A stretch of DNA of 60,411 nucleotides from a virus: positions 1 to 60,411 of IMG/VR virus record IMGVR_UViG_3300009370_000029, one strand, 5' to 3'. The notes under the pieces were generated by a model. It was not told where the DNA came from, did no database searches, and saw nothing but the letters and a program-made list of their open reading frames with translations. Shown here piece after piece: positions 48,791 to 57,777 of the stretch (the first letter of the stretch is position 1; each line of letters opens with the position of its first letter). Both the position numbers and the translations under genes were made by a program.

Positions 48791-49940
48791 CAATCAACTC
48801 CCTTATTTTATCATTGGCTTCGACATCGACGACCAAATGAATCCTATCTGTTGTACCATTATTTACTGCACTATGAGGCTTGCGGGTATCTAGGTACCAA
48901 CATTCCCCTTCTCTCATATGTATAGTCTTTTTTGTGCCGTCTACCTGCCATATTGTAAATAATACATCTTCATTGGTGATAAGAGGGAAATGAAATCGCA
49001 TTACATTACCATTCTTGACTCCTGTGTCTGGATCGACCTGGTCAGTATGCCTTTCAAGTTCTCCTCCATTAGGAGCAAGACGCATCAAACGAATACGATG
49101 AAGATTAGAGCCAAATAGATTTACTGTCTCTAAAGGATATTCTACTTGAGGGAGTCTCATTCGTAGTTCTGTATCCTGCATGACGAAATCTTCCTTAATG
49201 TGTTCCAGTTGCCATTTCTTACTCATTTCTACAGGCTTGGTAATAAATGCAGGGTCGGGTGAGTATCCCCTGAGAGACAAGGCTGACCATGATTTACCTT
49301 TGTTGTAGTTAGAGTAATGATTGGTGTATTCCTCGTCAAAATCTTTAATTGCATCAATAAGAGGTTGTATAGAAGTATACAGTTCCGCGGGGTCTATGTC
49401 AACCCTTTCTAGTGAACAATCTTCAACTTTTAATCGAGTGGGATGCTGTCTAGGCTCATTAAATAACATGTTCCTTGCATCTTTATAGTAGACTGCATAA
49501 AGTTCTCCAAATGTGGTGACCTTTGTGCCTACCCATTCAAAGCCTGCCTTTTTTGCTATATCATTTGCTTCCTTATCTTCTGCCCATATATACAACCAAC
49601 ATGGCTCGGTGAATGATTCTATCACCTCTGTTGCAGTTTTTTCATGCCCTTCTTTCCATGCTAGTTTAGTTATAACCCGGTCGCCCTTCTCTTTTACGCC
49701 AATCTTGACATTCCCGTACATTGTAATGGCCGACCTAGTTTTTGCTATTTTTGTATCAACCATGACAATACGTTTTTCGTCATGTTCATATATTTTTAGA
49801 GTATTACCGTATAATCCTGATGCAATGGTATTCTTTTTCATCGCACTAAATGGTGAACAAGAGTGTGTATTATATCTTGAATAGAAATCTTCTAACTCAA
49901 GAAGGTATTCAAGAAGGTATCCTTTCTGCCAGTCCTTCAT
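48765..49940 (-). CDS. GNAT-like / aspartyl-beta-hydroxylase-like fusion
   Basis: The 391-residue protein appears to have two domains. Residues about 35-155 resemble a GNAT acyltransferase (…ANDIAKKAGFEWVGTKV, GELYAVYYKD). Residues about 230-380 resemble an Asp/Asn beta-hydroxylase: ELERHTDQVDP gives HxD and DRIHLVVDVE the distal His, with HMREGECWYLDTRKPHSAVN between. The fusion is unusual. It may modify a base, an amino acid or a protein in the cassette with the methyltransferase and PLP-type enzyme. It overlaps gene 46 (ATGA). Confidence 0.65.
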   Translation of the reverse strand: MKDWQKGYLLEYLLELEDFYSRYNTHSCSPFSAMKKNTIASGLYGNTLKIYEHDEKRIVMVDTKIAKTRSAITMYGNVKIGVKEKGDRVITKLAWKEGHEKTATEVIESFTEPCWLYIWAEDKEANDIAKKAGFEWVGTKVTTFGELYAVYYKDARNMLFNEPRQHPTRLKVEDCSLERVDIDPAELYTSIQPLIDAIKDFDEEYTNHYSNYNKGKSWSALSLRGYSPDPAFITKPVEMSKKWQLEHIKEDFVMQDTELRMRLPQVEYPLETVNLFGSNLHRIRLMRLAPNGGELERHTDQVDPDTGVKNGNVMRFHFPLITNEDVLFTIWQVDGTKKTIHMREGECWYLDTRKPHSAVNNGTTDRIHLVVDVEANDKIRELIDGTSNRVF

Positions 49941-51646
49941 TGTATTCTACTGTATCCTTTCACCTTTTCAAATTTAATGATCGTATTAAACTTGTCTTGT
50001 AGTACGTCACCCTTATGACTAATCACAAACACATTTTGATCCTTTCCTAATGTATATAGGATTTTCAGAAACTCTTGGGTTCCTGTATCATCAAGAGAAC
50101 TATCGAACACTTCATCTAAAATCAACAAGTTTGTGTTGGTCGAGTTCTTTAGCTTTGCAATCGTTCTCCATGTAAAGAGTAGAGCCAGGTCAATCCTCAT
50201 CTTCTCACCTTCTGAGAATGATGCATAGGAGAAGTCGTCTCGATGTCTACTCTTTATTGTTTCGTTGAACCCTTCGTCTAAGTTAAAGTTCACAAAGAAA
50301 TCTAGACTAGCCAGATACTTATTGATAAGGTTGTTCATGACGGGAAGGTACTGTTTGATAATGAGTGTCTTGATGCCGCTATCTTTCAGAAGAGCCGAAG
50401 CAACTTTGTGTAGTTCTGTCTTGTTAGAGAATGTCTCCTTCTTTGCGTTGAGATCGTTCAATGCAGAAGTGGCCTTTTCAATTTCTTTTTTAACCTTTGT
50501 GACATCGCCTTGGTCTTGTAATTTATCGATGCTCTCTGTCAATGATTTAATAATCTGCTTTGAGGCTTTGATCTGTGTGTCAAGCGAACTGATCTCTGTT
50601 TGAATTTCATAGATTTTATTCTTAACATTTGTGTTTTCACCAAGAGTAGTATTGACCTGGTCTAATATTTCTTTGATGTTCGTTCTGGCCTCTTCTACTT
50701 CGGTGAGCTTCTCCTTCTTGGTCGATAGAGTTCCAGTCTTGAAGTGCCCGTCAATATCTTGTTGACATGTCGGGCATTCATCATGATCCTCATAGAATGA
50801 AATTTCACGATGAAGTGTGTTCTCTCTACTCTGAAGTTTGCTGTCGATACTTTCGGCTTCTTTCAATTTCTTCTTCTGTGGCTTTTCGTTGATTAACTTT
50901 AATTCTAATGGCTTTATGGCATCTCTATGCTCATTGACGAGGGCATTCATTCCATCTATTTCTGCCTGTTGTATCGAAATATCAGTATTGTGTTTGTCTA
51001 TAATATCTTGGTTGCCTTCTTCCATTCTTTTGAGATTTTTTGTCTGGACGGTAACAAGCTGTTCGTTCAAGGCAATGCTGCTCTGATTCTCTCTGCTCTC
51101 GTCCTTTAATGCCGAAACCTTTTGCTTTAGGACATTGTTCATTGAAGAGAAAATTTGAATGTCGAGCAAGTCTTCGATCACTTCTCTTCTATGAGCAGCA
51201 GGAAGTTGCATGAATGGAACAAATGTGGAACTCCCTAAGATGACAACCTGAGTGAACGACTTAAAATTGATCCTTAGAATTTGTGTTTCTAATAGCTCTT
51301 GAAAATCTTTGAAGTTAGCCAACTGATTGAGGGGCTGCCCGTTTGCAAGGATTTCAAATACGGAAGGCTTGATTCCCCGTCGGACGACATATAGCACAGT
51401 TCCTATTGTAAACGAAATTTCTACAAGACAGTCCCCGTCATTCACGCTATTGACAAGTTGAGGCTTGTTGATTTTTCTAAATGGTTTCCCAAACAGACTA
51501 AAGGTAAGAGCATCTAGAATCGTACTCTTACCCACACCATTCTCACCTATAATTAGTGTCGCCGGCTGTCTATCTAGATCAATCTTGATCCAATTATTTC
51601 CCGTTGAAAGAAAGTTCTTCCATTGGATGCTATGAAAATGTATCAC
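49937..51646 (-). CDS. 46: gp46 recombination nuclease subunit (Rad50/SbcC-like)
   Basis: The 569-residue ATPase has Walker A GENGVGKS (residues 34-41), a long coiled coil with zinc hook CPTC (291-294), the ABC signature FSEGEKMRIDLALLF and Walker B NLLILDEVFDSSLDD. With gp47 it resects DNA ends for recombination-dependent replication and helps degrade host DNA. Its partner gene 47 directly precedes it but is interrupted by a TGA. Confidence 0.95.
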   Translation of the reverse strand: MIHFHSIQWKNFLSTGNNWIKIDLDRQPATLIIGENGVGKSTILDALTFSLFGKPFRKINKPQLVNSVNDGDCLVEISFTIGTVLYVVRRGIKPSVFEILANGQPLNQLANFKDFQELLETQILRINFKSFTQVVILGSSTFVPFMQLPAAHRREVIEDLLDIQIFSSMNNVLKQKVSALKDESRENQSSIALNEQLVTVQTKNLKRMEEGNQDIIDKHNTDISIQQAEIDGMNALVNEHRDAIKPLELKLINEKPQKKKLKEAESIDSKLQSRENTLHREISFYEDHDECPTCQQDIDGHFKTGTLSTKKEKLTEVEEARTNIKEILDQVNTTLGENTNVKNKIYEIQTEISSLDTQIKASKQIIKSLTESIDKLQDQGDVTKVKKEIEKATSALNDLNAKKETFSNKTELHKVASALLKDSGIKTLIIKQYLPVMNNLINKYLASLDFFVNFNLDEGFNETIKSRHRDDFSYASFSEGEKMRIDLALLFTWRTIAKLKNSTNTNLLILDEVFDSSLDDTGTQEFLKILYTLGKDQNVFVISHKGDVLQDKFNTIIKFEKVKGYSRIQ

Positions 51647-51648
51647 TA

Positions 51649-52722
51649 TTATTCAACTTCCATTGTAACCGCTTCGGTATATAATTCTTGAAAGAGTTCC
51701 TGAAGCGCCTTTTTATCTCCACTCATTTCTGTCGTTTCAATATACTTATTCAGTATTGACATTGTGTCTTCGGCCTGATCGACCAGTGCATCTTCGTCTA
51801 ACACTATTTCTGTAAAGTCTTCCACAACAGACACATTCAGAGGGTTGCTTTTCTCTAATTGGTCTAACACAAGATCGAACCAATAGGGATTTGTTTTGTT
51901 CTGCACGACAACTTTAACACATGTGCCCTCATAAAATGAGAAATCATTATTCGCAACCTCCTCAAATGTTTTGTTTGCATCGTCATAAAATATCTTATGG
52001 AACATTCTATGCGGATTTCTAATGTAGTCTAGTTCTCTGGTATCTGTGTCAAACACATGAAATCATCTGGGGTCTTGATAGTCTGTCAATCTTATTTCAT
52101 ATGGCGCACATAGATAATATATTGTACCATTATCTGATTTGTGATGAAAATGCCCCGTCATTACCATATCAAATTTACTGAACACAGACGCATCAATTCC
52201 GTGGTCGATAGCATACCCAGGATGCATTTCAAATCCAGCCACTTCTAGATGCCCCATGATAATTTGTGCATCGCTATTCTTTATAAAATTTGCAGTCTGT
52301 TCTCCGTTTGCTTTGTTAATCCATGGTAGTATCAGAACCTTTAAACCATCAAAGACAACTTCTTTGGGCACGTCATAGACCCAAGGCTCATGTACCCCAT
52401 CAAATGAACTGAACAATTCTTTCATTGAATTGATCTCGTTTGTATTCTTCCAATAGGTGTCATGGTTCCCAACGATTACATGTGTATCAATGCCCATGCG
52501 CCCAAGACGATAGACAAATTTTTCTCTGAAGTCTCGAAGTGTGCTAAAATTTATGAACTTACGGCGATCTACAATATCACCTAGATGCACAAGTGTTTTA
52601 ATGTTGTGTTCTTCTAGATAGGGAAAGAATACATCATCATAGAACTTGAAAAAATAGTCGTTGAACGAAACGGAATCATTTCTTGCACCAAAATGTGTAT
52701 CAGTAACTAGTGCAATTTTCAT
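51649..52722 (-). pseudogene. 47: gp47 recombination nuclease subunit (Mre11/SbcD-like), interrupted by in-frame TGA
   Basis: The N-terminal 219 codons (52063-52722) encode the Mre11-type phosphoesterase: DTHFG at residues 8-12, LGDIVDRR, VGNHDTYW, MGHLEVAG and TGHFHHKS. At 52063-52065 an in-frame TGA follows LTDYQDPR. The same frame then continues FHVFDTDTRELDYIRNPHRM to 51649, which is the normal gp47 C-terminal part. Full-length gp47 has a Gly at about this point (GGA to TGA is one change). A GTG at 52056 could restart but lacks a ribosome site. It may be a nonsense mutation, readthrough or sequencing error. Confidence 0.85.
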
Positions 52723-53246
52723 TTAGCTTTACTTTTCTTTTCTTTTTGTGTGGTTTCAAAAGCATCGATGAATTCTCTCATATTGGTATAGATCTCAGCC
52801 TCGGGAATGAATCTAGTTTTCTTTTTTTCATAAGGGTGGTCAACAGTAGCAACAAACCCATCGTATAACCCTGATCGTTCCATAGCCTTGTACTTAATGT
52901 ATAGTTGTTTCTTTTCCTTCTGTATTCTACGCAAAAACGCATAGTATATGATCTGGGTAAAGTATGCAAACGGATTCTCAGATTTCTCTGGATCAAAATT
53001 GTCTACATACTGAATACAGTTTTCTATCCCATCTGAAATCATATCTTCTCTGAATGTATAGTTGATAAAATTTGGTTTATAGGAAAGATGCGTTGCAATT
53101 TTAATGAAACACTCACCTATATAATTGGGCATTATTGGTCGAGGACCCTCAATAGTTTTTGATTCAATCACAGAATTTCTATATTCTACCATCGCTTCTA
53201 GAAACTCGCCATTGTTGACATAATGTTCTTTTTTCTTTCTAGCCAT
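52719..53246 (-). CDS. 55: gp55 late-transcription sigma factor
   Basis: The 175-residue protein contains the gp55/sigma region-2 core: NYTFREDMISDGIENCIQYV, FDPEKSENPFAYFTQIIYYA and FLRRIQKEKKQLYIKYKAM. gp55 directs host RNA polymerase to TATAAATA late promoters with gp45 clamp as activator. Several such motifs are visible in this window. The typical clamp-binding C-terminal hydrophobic patch is not obvious here. The ATG-TGA overlap couples it to gene 47. Confidence 0.92.
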   Translation of the reverse strand: MARKKKEHYVNNGEFLEAMVEYRNSVIESKTIEGPRPIMPNYIGECFIKIATHLSYKPNFINYTFREDMISDGIENCIQYVDNFDPEKSENPFAYFTQIIYYAFLRRIQKEKKQLYIKYKAMERSGLYDGFVATVDHPYEKKKTRFIPEAEIYTNMREFIDAFETTQKEKKSKAK

Positions 53247-53247
53247 A

Positions 53248-53688
53248 TTAGTGTAATGTCCTTTTTGTTTTTCTTACTAGTTCGTTAAAAACATCTTTTA
53301 GGGCTTCCATTGGGTTTTCTAATTCTTCGGCACCAATAACCTCCTCTTCTTCTTCGTCTTCTGTTAGTGGAGAAGGAAACCCCTTTGCATTGTATCCCTC
53401 TACTGTATTAATAAAAAACTTAGTAAAAGGAATAGAAGGATTTGAAATAGTCACGATCATATCAAGAGGAATAACAATAAAATCATCGTCAGTATAAGGA
53501 TTCCATCTAGAAAGAAGAATCGTAGTTGTAACAAGGGGGACAGAAGGACCAGGCGTTTGATCAAAATTTATGATTTCCATTGCATTAGAAGCCTTGATAT
53601 ATTTGTTTGATGCCCAATTCTTATGATCAACCTCTGCAATAACAGTCTCGCCGCTAATTAGCTTAATCACTTTATAATCACTACTCAT
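53248..53688 (-). CDS. Sm-like (LSm-type) protein, copy 2
   Basis: The 146-residue protein begins MSSDYKVIKLISGETVIAEV, the same opening as copy 1 at 12041-12373, followed by an Sm-type strand pattern and an acidic linker (EDEEEEEVIGAEELE) with a helical tail. It lies between uvsW and gene 55. Related proteins occur at this position in environmental T4-likes. An RNA-binding or scaffolding role is likely but unproven. Confidence 0.7.
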   Translation of the reverse strand: MSSDYKVIKLISGETVIAEVDHKNWASNKYIKASNAMEIINFDQTPGPSVPLVTTTILLSRWNPYTDDDFIVIPLDMIVTISNPSIPFTKFFINTVEGYNAKGFPSPLTEDEEEEEVIGAEELENPMEALKDVFNELVRKTKRTLH

Positions 53689-55156
53689 TAAAATTAACCT
53701 TATATATTTTTACGGGAAATCTTTCATTTCGATAATACTTGTATCGTTCGAGAAAATGCTTATGTGCAAAATTTTTATATGACATATAACTCAGATCGTC
53801 TACCAGATCATATAGCGTAGCCTTTGTCTTTCCTTCGCTTGTTCGTAGCCCTCTGCCGATGCTCTGCAATACTCGTATCTTTGATTTGCCTGGGTGTGCA
53901 AATATGATATTGTGTAGATTCTTAATATTGACTCCGGTCGAATACACTCCATATGATGCTACTATTATAGCATCTTTTTCGGTTTCTACAATAGCTCGGA
54001 CCTGTTCTCTTAGGTCTACATCAGTGCCGCCATAGACATAGAATACTTTTCGGTTACTGTCTGCCTTTTCTTTAATAATCTTATACAGTAAATTTCCATG
54101 CTTTTCTACATATTGAAATAAAATAAGTGTATTTCCATCTAGGCTCACCGCAAGATTTCGTATAAATGCATTTCTCTTATTACTACTCACCAAAAAATTA
54201 ATCTCATTGGAATAGTCCATCGCCGAAACAGACTTACAGGAATTTTCTGAATATTTTAATATGAGAGCATTAATATGAAATTCGGCTAATTGTTTTTTAT
54301 CTATGAGTTCCTTTGTCGTTGTCACTTTTTTGACACGTCCAAACAACCCTTCTAAAACAAGTTTGTGCGTTTTTGCGTCATCTAAAGTGCCTGTTGTTCC
54401 AATTCGATATTTTGCATTGACAAGTTTCATCATAATAGAAGTCAACGACTTGGCTTTGAATTGATGACATTCATCACCCACAATCACATCATATTGTTCA
54501 AAATATTCTTGAGGCATTTTAAAAAGAGACTGCCATGTGGATATGGTAATAGGCAGATCAGATTGTTTATCACGACCTCCTATAATATAATGAACATGGT
54601 GTTTTGATTTCCAACCATTATTTTCCCCATAGTCGTTAAAATCTTTATAAAGTTGCGAAACAAGGGATTTAGTCGGCACAATAATAAGAGCTTTCTTCCC
54701 TTCATAATAACGCATGAGTGTATATATGATCAATGACTTGCCTGATGCAGTAGGGGAGAGCAAGAGGCACCTCTTTTTTCGGACTGCATGAACAAATGCA
54801 TCTATCTGATAGTCACGAATGGGAATATCTTCAGGCAAATCAAGCGTCTCTATAAATTCTTTTCCTTCTTGCAAAGAATACTCTTCTGTTAATTCAATAG
54901 AGGCATCATATTGAATATCATAATCCCTATCTTGTGCAAATCTTTCGATATGCGAAAGTAGCCCAGAATAGATAGTGTCTTCTTTGGCGTCGAGTAAACG
55001 TATCCTTCCATCCCACATCTTGTTTCGATATGCAGGCATGAACTGAAAACCAGGAACTGTAAACGTAAAGTATTCGCTTAACTCTCGTTTTATTCCTAGT
55101 TCTGTGTCAACGCGCAAATATACTTCGTTGACTTTTTTGAGTTTAATTAGATCCAT
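53681..55156 (-). CDS. uvsW: UvsW DNA helicase
   Basis: The 491-residue SF2 helicase has an N-terminal DNA-binding part, Walker A SPTASGKSLI near residue 136, DECHQF as DExH box (VGDECHQFK) and QSIGRGLRTSEGK as motif VI. UvsW unwinds R-loops and branched DNA, ending origin replication and favouring recombination-dependent replication. It overlaps uvsY by 14 nt and the Sm-like gene by 8 nt. Confidence 0.93.
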   Translation of the reverse strand: MDLIKLKKVNEVYLRVDTELGIKRELSEYFTFTVPGFQFMPAYRNKMWDGRIRLLDAKEDTIYSGLLSHIERFAQDRDYDIQYDASIELTEEYSLQEGKEFIETLDLPEDIPIRDYQIDAFVHAVRKKRCLLLSPTASGKSLIIYTLMRYYEGKKALIIVPTKSLVSQLYKDFNDYGENNGWKSKHHVHYIIGGRDKQSDLPITISTWQSLFKMPQEYFEQYDVIVGDECHQFKAKSLTSIMMKLVNAKYRIGTTGTLDDAKTHKLVLEGLFGRVKKVTTTKELIDKKQLAEFHINALILKYSENSCKSVSAMDYSNEINFLVSSNKRNAFIRNLAVSLDGNTLILFQYVEKHGNLLYKIIKEKADSNRKVFYVYGGTDVDLREQVRAIVETEKDAIIVASYGVYSTGVNIKNLHNIIFAHPGKSKIRVLQSIGRGLRTSEGKTKATLYDLVDDLSYMSYKNFAHKHFLERYKYYRNERFPVKIYKVNFNE

Positions 55157-55580
55157 TCAAAAATTGTTGCCATTTGATTGCATTAGATATATGAAAACTA
55201 CGCCCATTGATGCTAGTCATAATAGACTTAACTGTTTCGACCTTTTCCTTCTGATAATCAATTCTCAGCAACATCTTAATCAAATCAGAATCTGAATCCA
55301 AATATCTGGGGATGTCCTGTTTGAGTAGCTTGTGGTTAAATTGATCCCAGCCTTTTTCCTCTAAATCCTCTTGACACATTTTACCAGAATAATATTCAAA
55401 CTTATCCCTTTCCATTTCCTTAAAATCATGATTCATCTTCTTGAGGCGTAAGTTCTCTTCGTATAAGATTTTAAGGTACTTGTTATGAAGGGTTGGTATA
55501 TTTAAGCTCTCTTTGTCAAGCGCGACAGTATCCATTTTGGAATCTTTTCCCCACTCGCCCATAATGTCTTCCAATTTCAT
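55143..55580 (-). CDS. uvsY: UvsY recombination mediator
   Basis: From ATG 55580 (GGTGGAG upstream) the protein is 145 residues, near the T4 length of 137. The start MKLEDIMGEW, the helix KFEYYSGKMC and MLLRIDYQKEKVETVKSIM with GRSFHISNAIKWQQFL match T4 UvsY. It loads UvsX on gp32-coated ssDNA as a hexamer. A consensus promoter lies about 30 nt upstream. Confidence 0.88.
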   Translation of the reverse strand: MKLEDIMGEWGKDSKMDTVALDKESLNIPTLHNKYLKILYEENLRLKKMNHDFKEMERDKFEYYSGKMCQEDLEEKGWDQFNHKLLKQDIPRYLDSDSDLIKMLLRIDYQKEKVETVKSIMTSINGRSFHISNAIKWQQFLNGSN

Positions 55581-55611
55581 TCTTATATAAAACTCCACCA
55601 AGTGTCTGTAT

Positions 55612-55639
55612 AGTATAGCTATTTCTTGAGATTTGTCAA
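55612..55639 (-). promoter_or_regulatory. Sigma70-type promoter for uvsY
   Basis: TTGACA (55634-55639), 16 bp, TATACT (55612-55617) on the minus strand, then GGTGGAG and the ATG at 55580. Confidence 0.8.
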
Positions 55640-55642
55640 GTG

Positions 55643-56218
55643 TTATCTGTCGATTTTTTTATAGGTATACGCAAAATAACGGAAAGTAGCCGTGGCTGTT
55701 AGATACTCCACATCGGTGAGTGTGGTATCAAAATTCAATTCTGATAGACTAACGGGAAACATATCCTGAAATGTAATTTCAAAATTTGGATTCATATTGC
55801 TGTTCAAGATTAGTAGTGTAGCATCTGACATATAGGCATCTACAAATTTGGTATTGGTAATATCTGGCCTTCTTACCGTAGGCCTATCTACATCTACCTT
55901 TGTGTCTCCTACATATTTACGAAATTGCTCAGATCCTTCTGGAGCTCCAAGCCCTAGTAACCAACTTTGCAACTCCATCCAATTGGTAAAATCTTCATCT
56001 ACCTTGAATGTCAGATTAAACATATCATATACCAGAGTGTCTCCAGGGAGGTATCTATCGATGGGAGGCATGGTATGTAGAGCCTCTCCAATTGTTAGCC
56101 CAGGGATATTTGCAGCCTGGACAAACCAATTGACGTTTGGCATTTTTCTAATGCTAAAACGAAAACCAACAGGAGAAACATAATTAGTGTTCTCTGGTTG
56201 TGAGCTAGGAATAGCCAT
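55643..56218 (-). CDS. gp19-like tail-tube family protein
   Basis: The 191-residue protein has the tail-tube pattern: FRFSIRKMPNVNWFVQAANI near the start, a long middle loop, and the C-terminal FPVSLSELNFDTTLTDVEYL strand series ending FRYFAYTY, as in T4 gp19 (WP..VGEL..D...E....V.L.YW). It is larger than T4 gp19 (163 residues). Its place next to gene 23 rather than 18/20 suggests a second tube-like or completion protein. TCTAAATAG precedes it. Confidence 0.75.
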   Translation of the reverse strand: MAIPSSQPENTNYVSPVGFRFSIRKMPNVNWFVQAANIPGLTIGEALHTMPPIDRYLPGDTLVYDMFNLTFKVDEDFTNWMELQSWLLGLGAPEGSEQFRKYVGDTKVDVDRPTVRRPDITNTKFVDAYMSDATLLILNSNMNPNFEITFQDMFPVSLSELNFDTTLTDVEYLTATATFRYFAYTYKKIDR

Positions 56219-56242
56219 TCGTTATGTCCTCCTCTTCATTCA

Positions 56243-56251
56243 CTATTTAGA
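56243..56251 (-). promoter_or_regulatory. Late-promoter-like TCTAAATAG
   Basis: The motif lies between the gene 23 terminator and the gp19-like start, with GAGGAGGAC as ribosome site. It differs from the consensus at one position. Confidence 0.55.
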
Positions 56252-56285
56252 CAAAAAAGGGGACCCCCATAAGAGGGTCCCCTAT
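56252..56285 (-). terminator. Rho-independent terminator of gene 23
   Basis: AGGGGACCC (56258-56266) pairs with GGGTCCCCT (56275-56283); on the minus strand six Ts follow. It caps the most strongly expressed head gene. Confidence 0.9.
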
Positions 56286-56319
56286 TTTTATGAATACCGT
56301 ATTAGGGTATTACTTGTTA

Positions 56320-57717
56320 TTAGAGCAGATTACTTACTACAAATGCACGATAATAGATGTTAGGATCTGTTACCGCTGTTGCGTTATTGTATGCCCCTTC
56401 GGGGATTCCGCCATCGCCTGCGTTGGTTGCGAAAGGATTGTTGACAAGGCCATACCGAGTCTTGAATCCGATCTTGGGCTGGAAGCTCTCTTCGCCAACT
56501 GCACGCACCATCTGGAGAGGTACATACGGGCAATAGAAGAACCCTGCGTCATACGCAGATGAGCCCTTGTAGCCTACACATGCAAAGTCAACACCAGTGG
56601 CCTGGTAGGGGTCGATGAAGACCTTAAACTTGCCATTTAGTACACCAGCGAAAGTGTTGCCTGTGTCATCGACAGTTAGGCTATCCTTTAGTGCAGGTGT
56701 ATGGTCAAGAATACCAGCCATTGAGAGTGCAGATGCAACATCTGAAGAACAAATCACGATGTTGCCGCGCCCTCTACGAGTTGCCTTGGCGATTGCATTT
56801 GCTTCTCGCTCTAGCTGGAACATGAGACCTTTGAACTTCTCAACGCTCCAACGACCATTGGCGTCAACGTCAAGATCGAACGTGCCTGAAGAGGCAGTTC
56901 CGTTTGCGGCACCCGTTGCAGCTTGCTGGACAATCACACGAATCACTTCGCGATTGATCTCTGCAAGAATTTCTGCGCTCAAGATGTTTGCAAGTTCGGT
57001 CTCTGCATCCAACCCGTGAATGGCCTTCAAGTCCTGTGCAAGTTCAATCGTGTACTCGGCTTTGAGTGCGCGACTCTTTGCGGTGACTGTGACCTTGTCG
57101 ATCACAAAGCCCATCTCGCGGAAATTGTTGTCGGTCGTCCCGTCGCCAAGAGCTTCTGCAAGGGCTGTTGAGATTGCATTACCTGTTGCAGTTGCGCCTG
57201 ACGCACCAGCACCCGCATGTTGCATACCGTCATAATTCGTATTGGATACTGCAAACGAGGTGTTGGCCTCATTGAACAGAGCCTCAGAAGGAACGCCCTG
57301 GCCAGCACTGGACCCCTTGGCGCTACCAATGTCGCGTCCGGCGAACTTCCCTACATATGCAGCACGCAGAGCAAAGATCAGGCCTGTTGGGCCTGTCATT
57401 GGCTGTACGCCACATACATCATATGCCACAAGATTGGGCATTGCACGTCGAACGAGACTAATAAGTACGGGATCGTAGTTATCAATGCCGTCGCTGTCGC
57501 CTGCGGTTCCGCCGTCGCCTGTTGCGTTAACTGGTGCGGCCTCTGATAGGGAGCCATACCCACGACCTTCGTAGGATGCCTGCTCGCGAAGAGCAATTTC
57601 TTGATTCTCTAGTAAAACAGAAGTCACGCTCTTGCGATAAGGGTCAGAAATCTTGTCTAGATCCTCATGCTCAAGAACTGGCTGCCATTTACGTTGTAGT
57701 TCTTCAGATAAAAACAT
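56320..57717 (-). CDS. 23: gp23 major capsid protein
   Basis: The 465-residue protein matches T4 gp23 in start (MFLSEELQRKWQPVLEH) and in regions such as PNLVAYDVCGVQPMTGPTGL and FKTRYGLVNNPF. A GSLSE / AAPVN site near residue 59 is the probable cut made by the gp21 protease to give mature gp23*. It forms the head hexamers. TATAAATAG lies 48 nt upstream and a strong terminator follows. Confidence 0.96.
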   Translation of the reverse strand: MFLSEELQRKWQPVLEHEDLDKISDPYRKSVTSVLLENQEIALREQASYEGRGYGSLSEAAPVNATGDGGTAGDSDGIDNYDPVLISLVRRAMPNLVAYDVCGVQPMTGPTGLIFALRAAYVGKFAGRDIGSAKGSSAGQGVPSEALFNEANTSFAVSNTNYDGMQHAGAGASGATATGNAISTALAEALGDGTTDNNFREMGFVIDKVTVTAKSRALKAEYTIELAQDLKAIHGLDAETELANILSAEILAEINREVIRVIVQQAATGAANGTASSGTFDLDVDANGRWSVEKFKGLMFQLEREANAIAKATRRGRGNIVICSSDVASALSMAGILDHTPALKDSLTVDDTGNTFAGVLNGKFKVFIDPYQATGVDFACVGYKGSSAYDAGFFYCPYVPLQMVRAVGEESFQPKIGFKTRYGLVNNPFATNAGDGGIPEGAYNNATAVTDPNIYYRAFVVSNLL

Positions 57718-57763
57718 CTTTAAACTCCTTGTTTATATGTAAACTCTTTTAAAAAGTCTATGC

Positions 57764-57772
57764 CTATTTATA
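57764..57772 (-). promoter_or_regulatory. Late promoter TATAAATAG of gene 23
   Basis: The motif sits just after the gp22 stop and 47 nt before the gene 23 ATG, with AAGGAG as ribosome site. Confidence 0.8.
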
Positions 57773-57777
57773 ATATG

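Noticed and set aside
52063-52065. Genome-wide reassignment of TGA to Gly or Trp
   Set aside because: Other genes end in TGA at normal positions (gene 41, several ATGA overlaps) and all other core genes are intact in the standard code.
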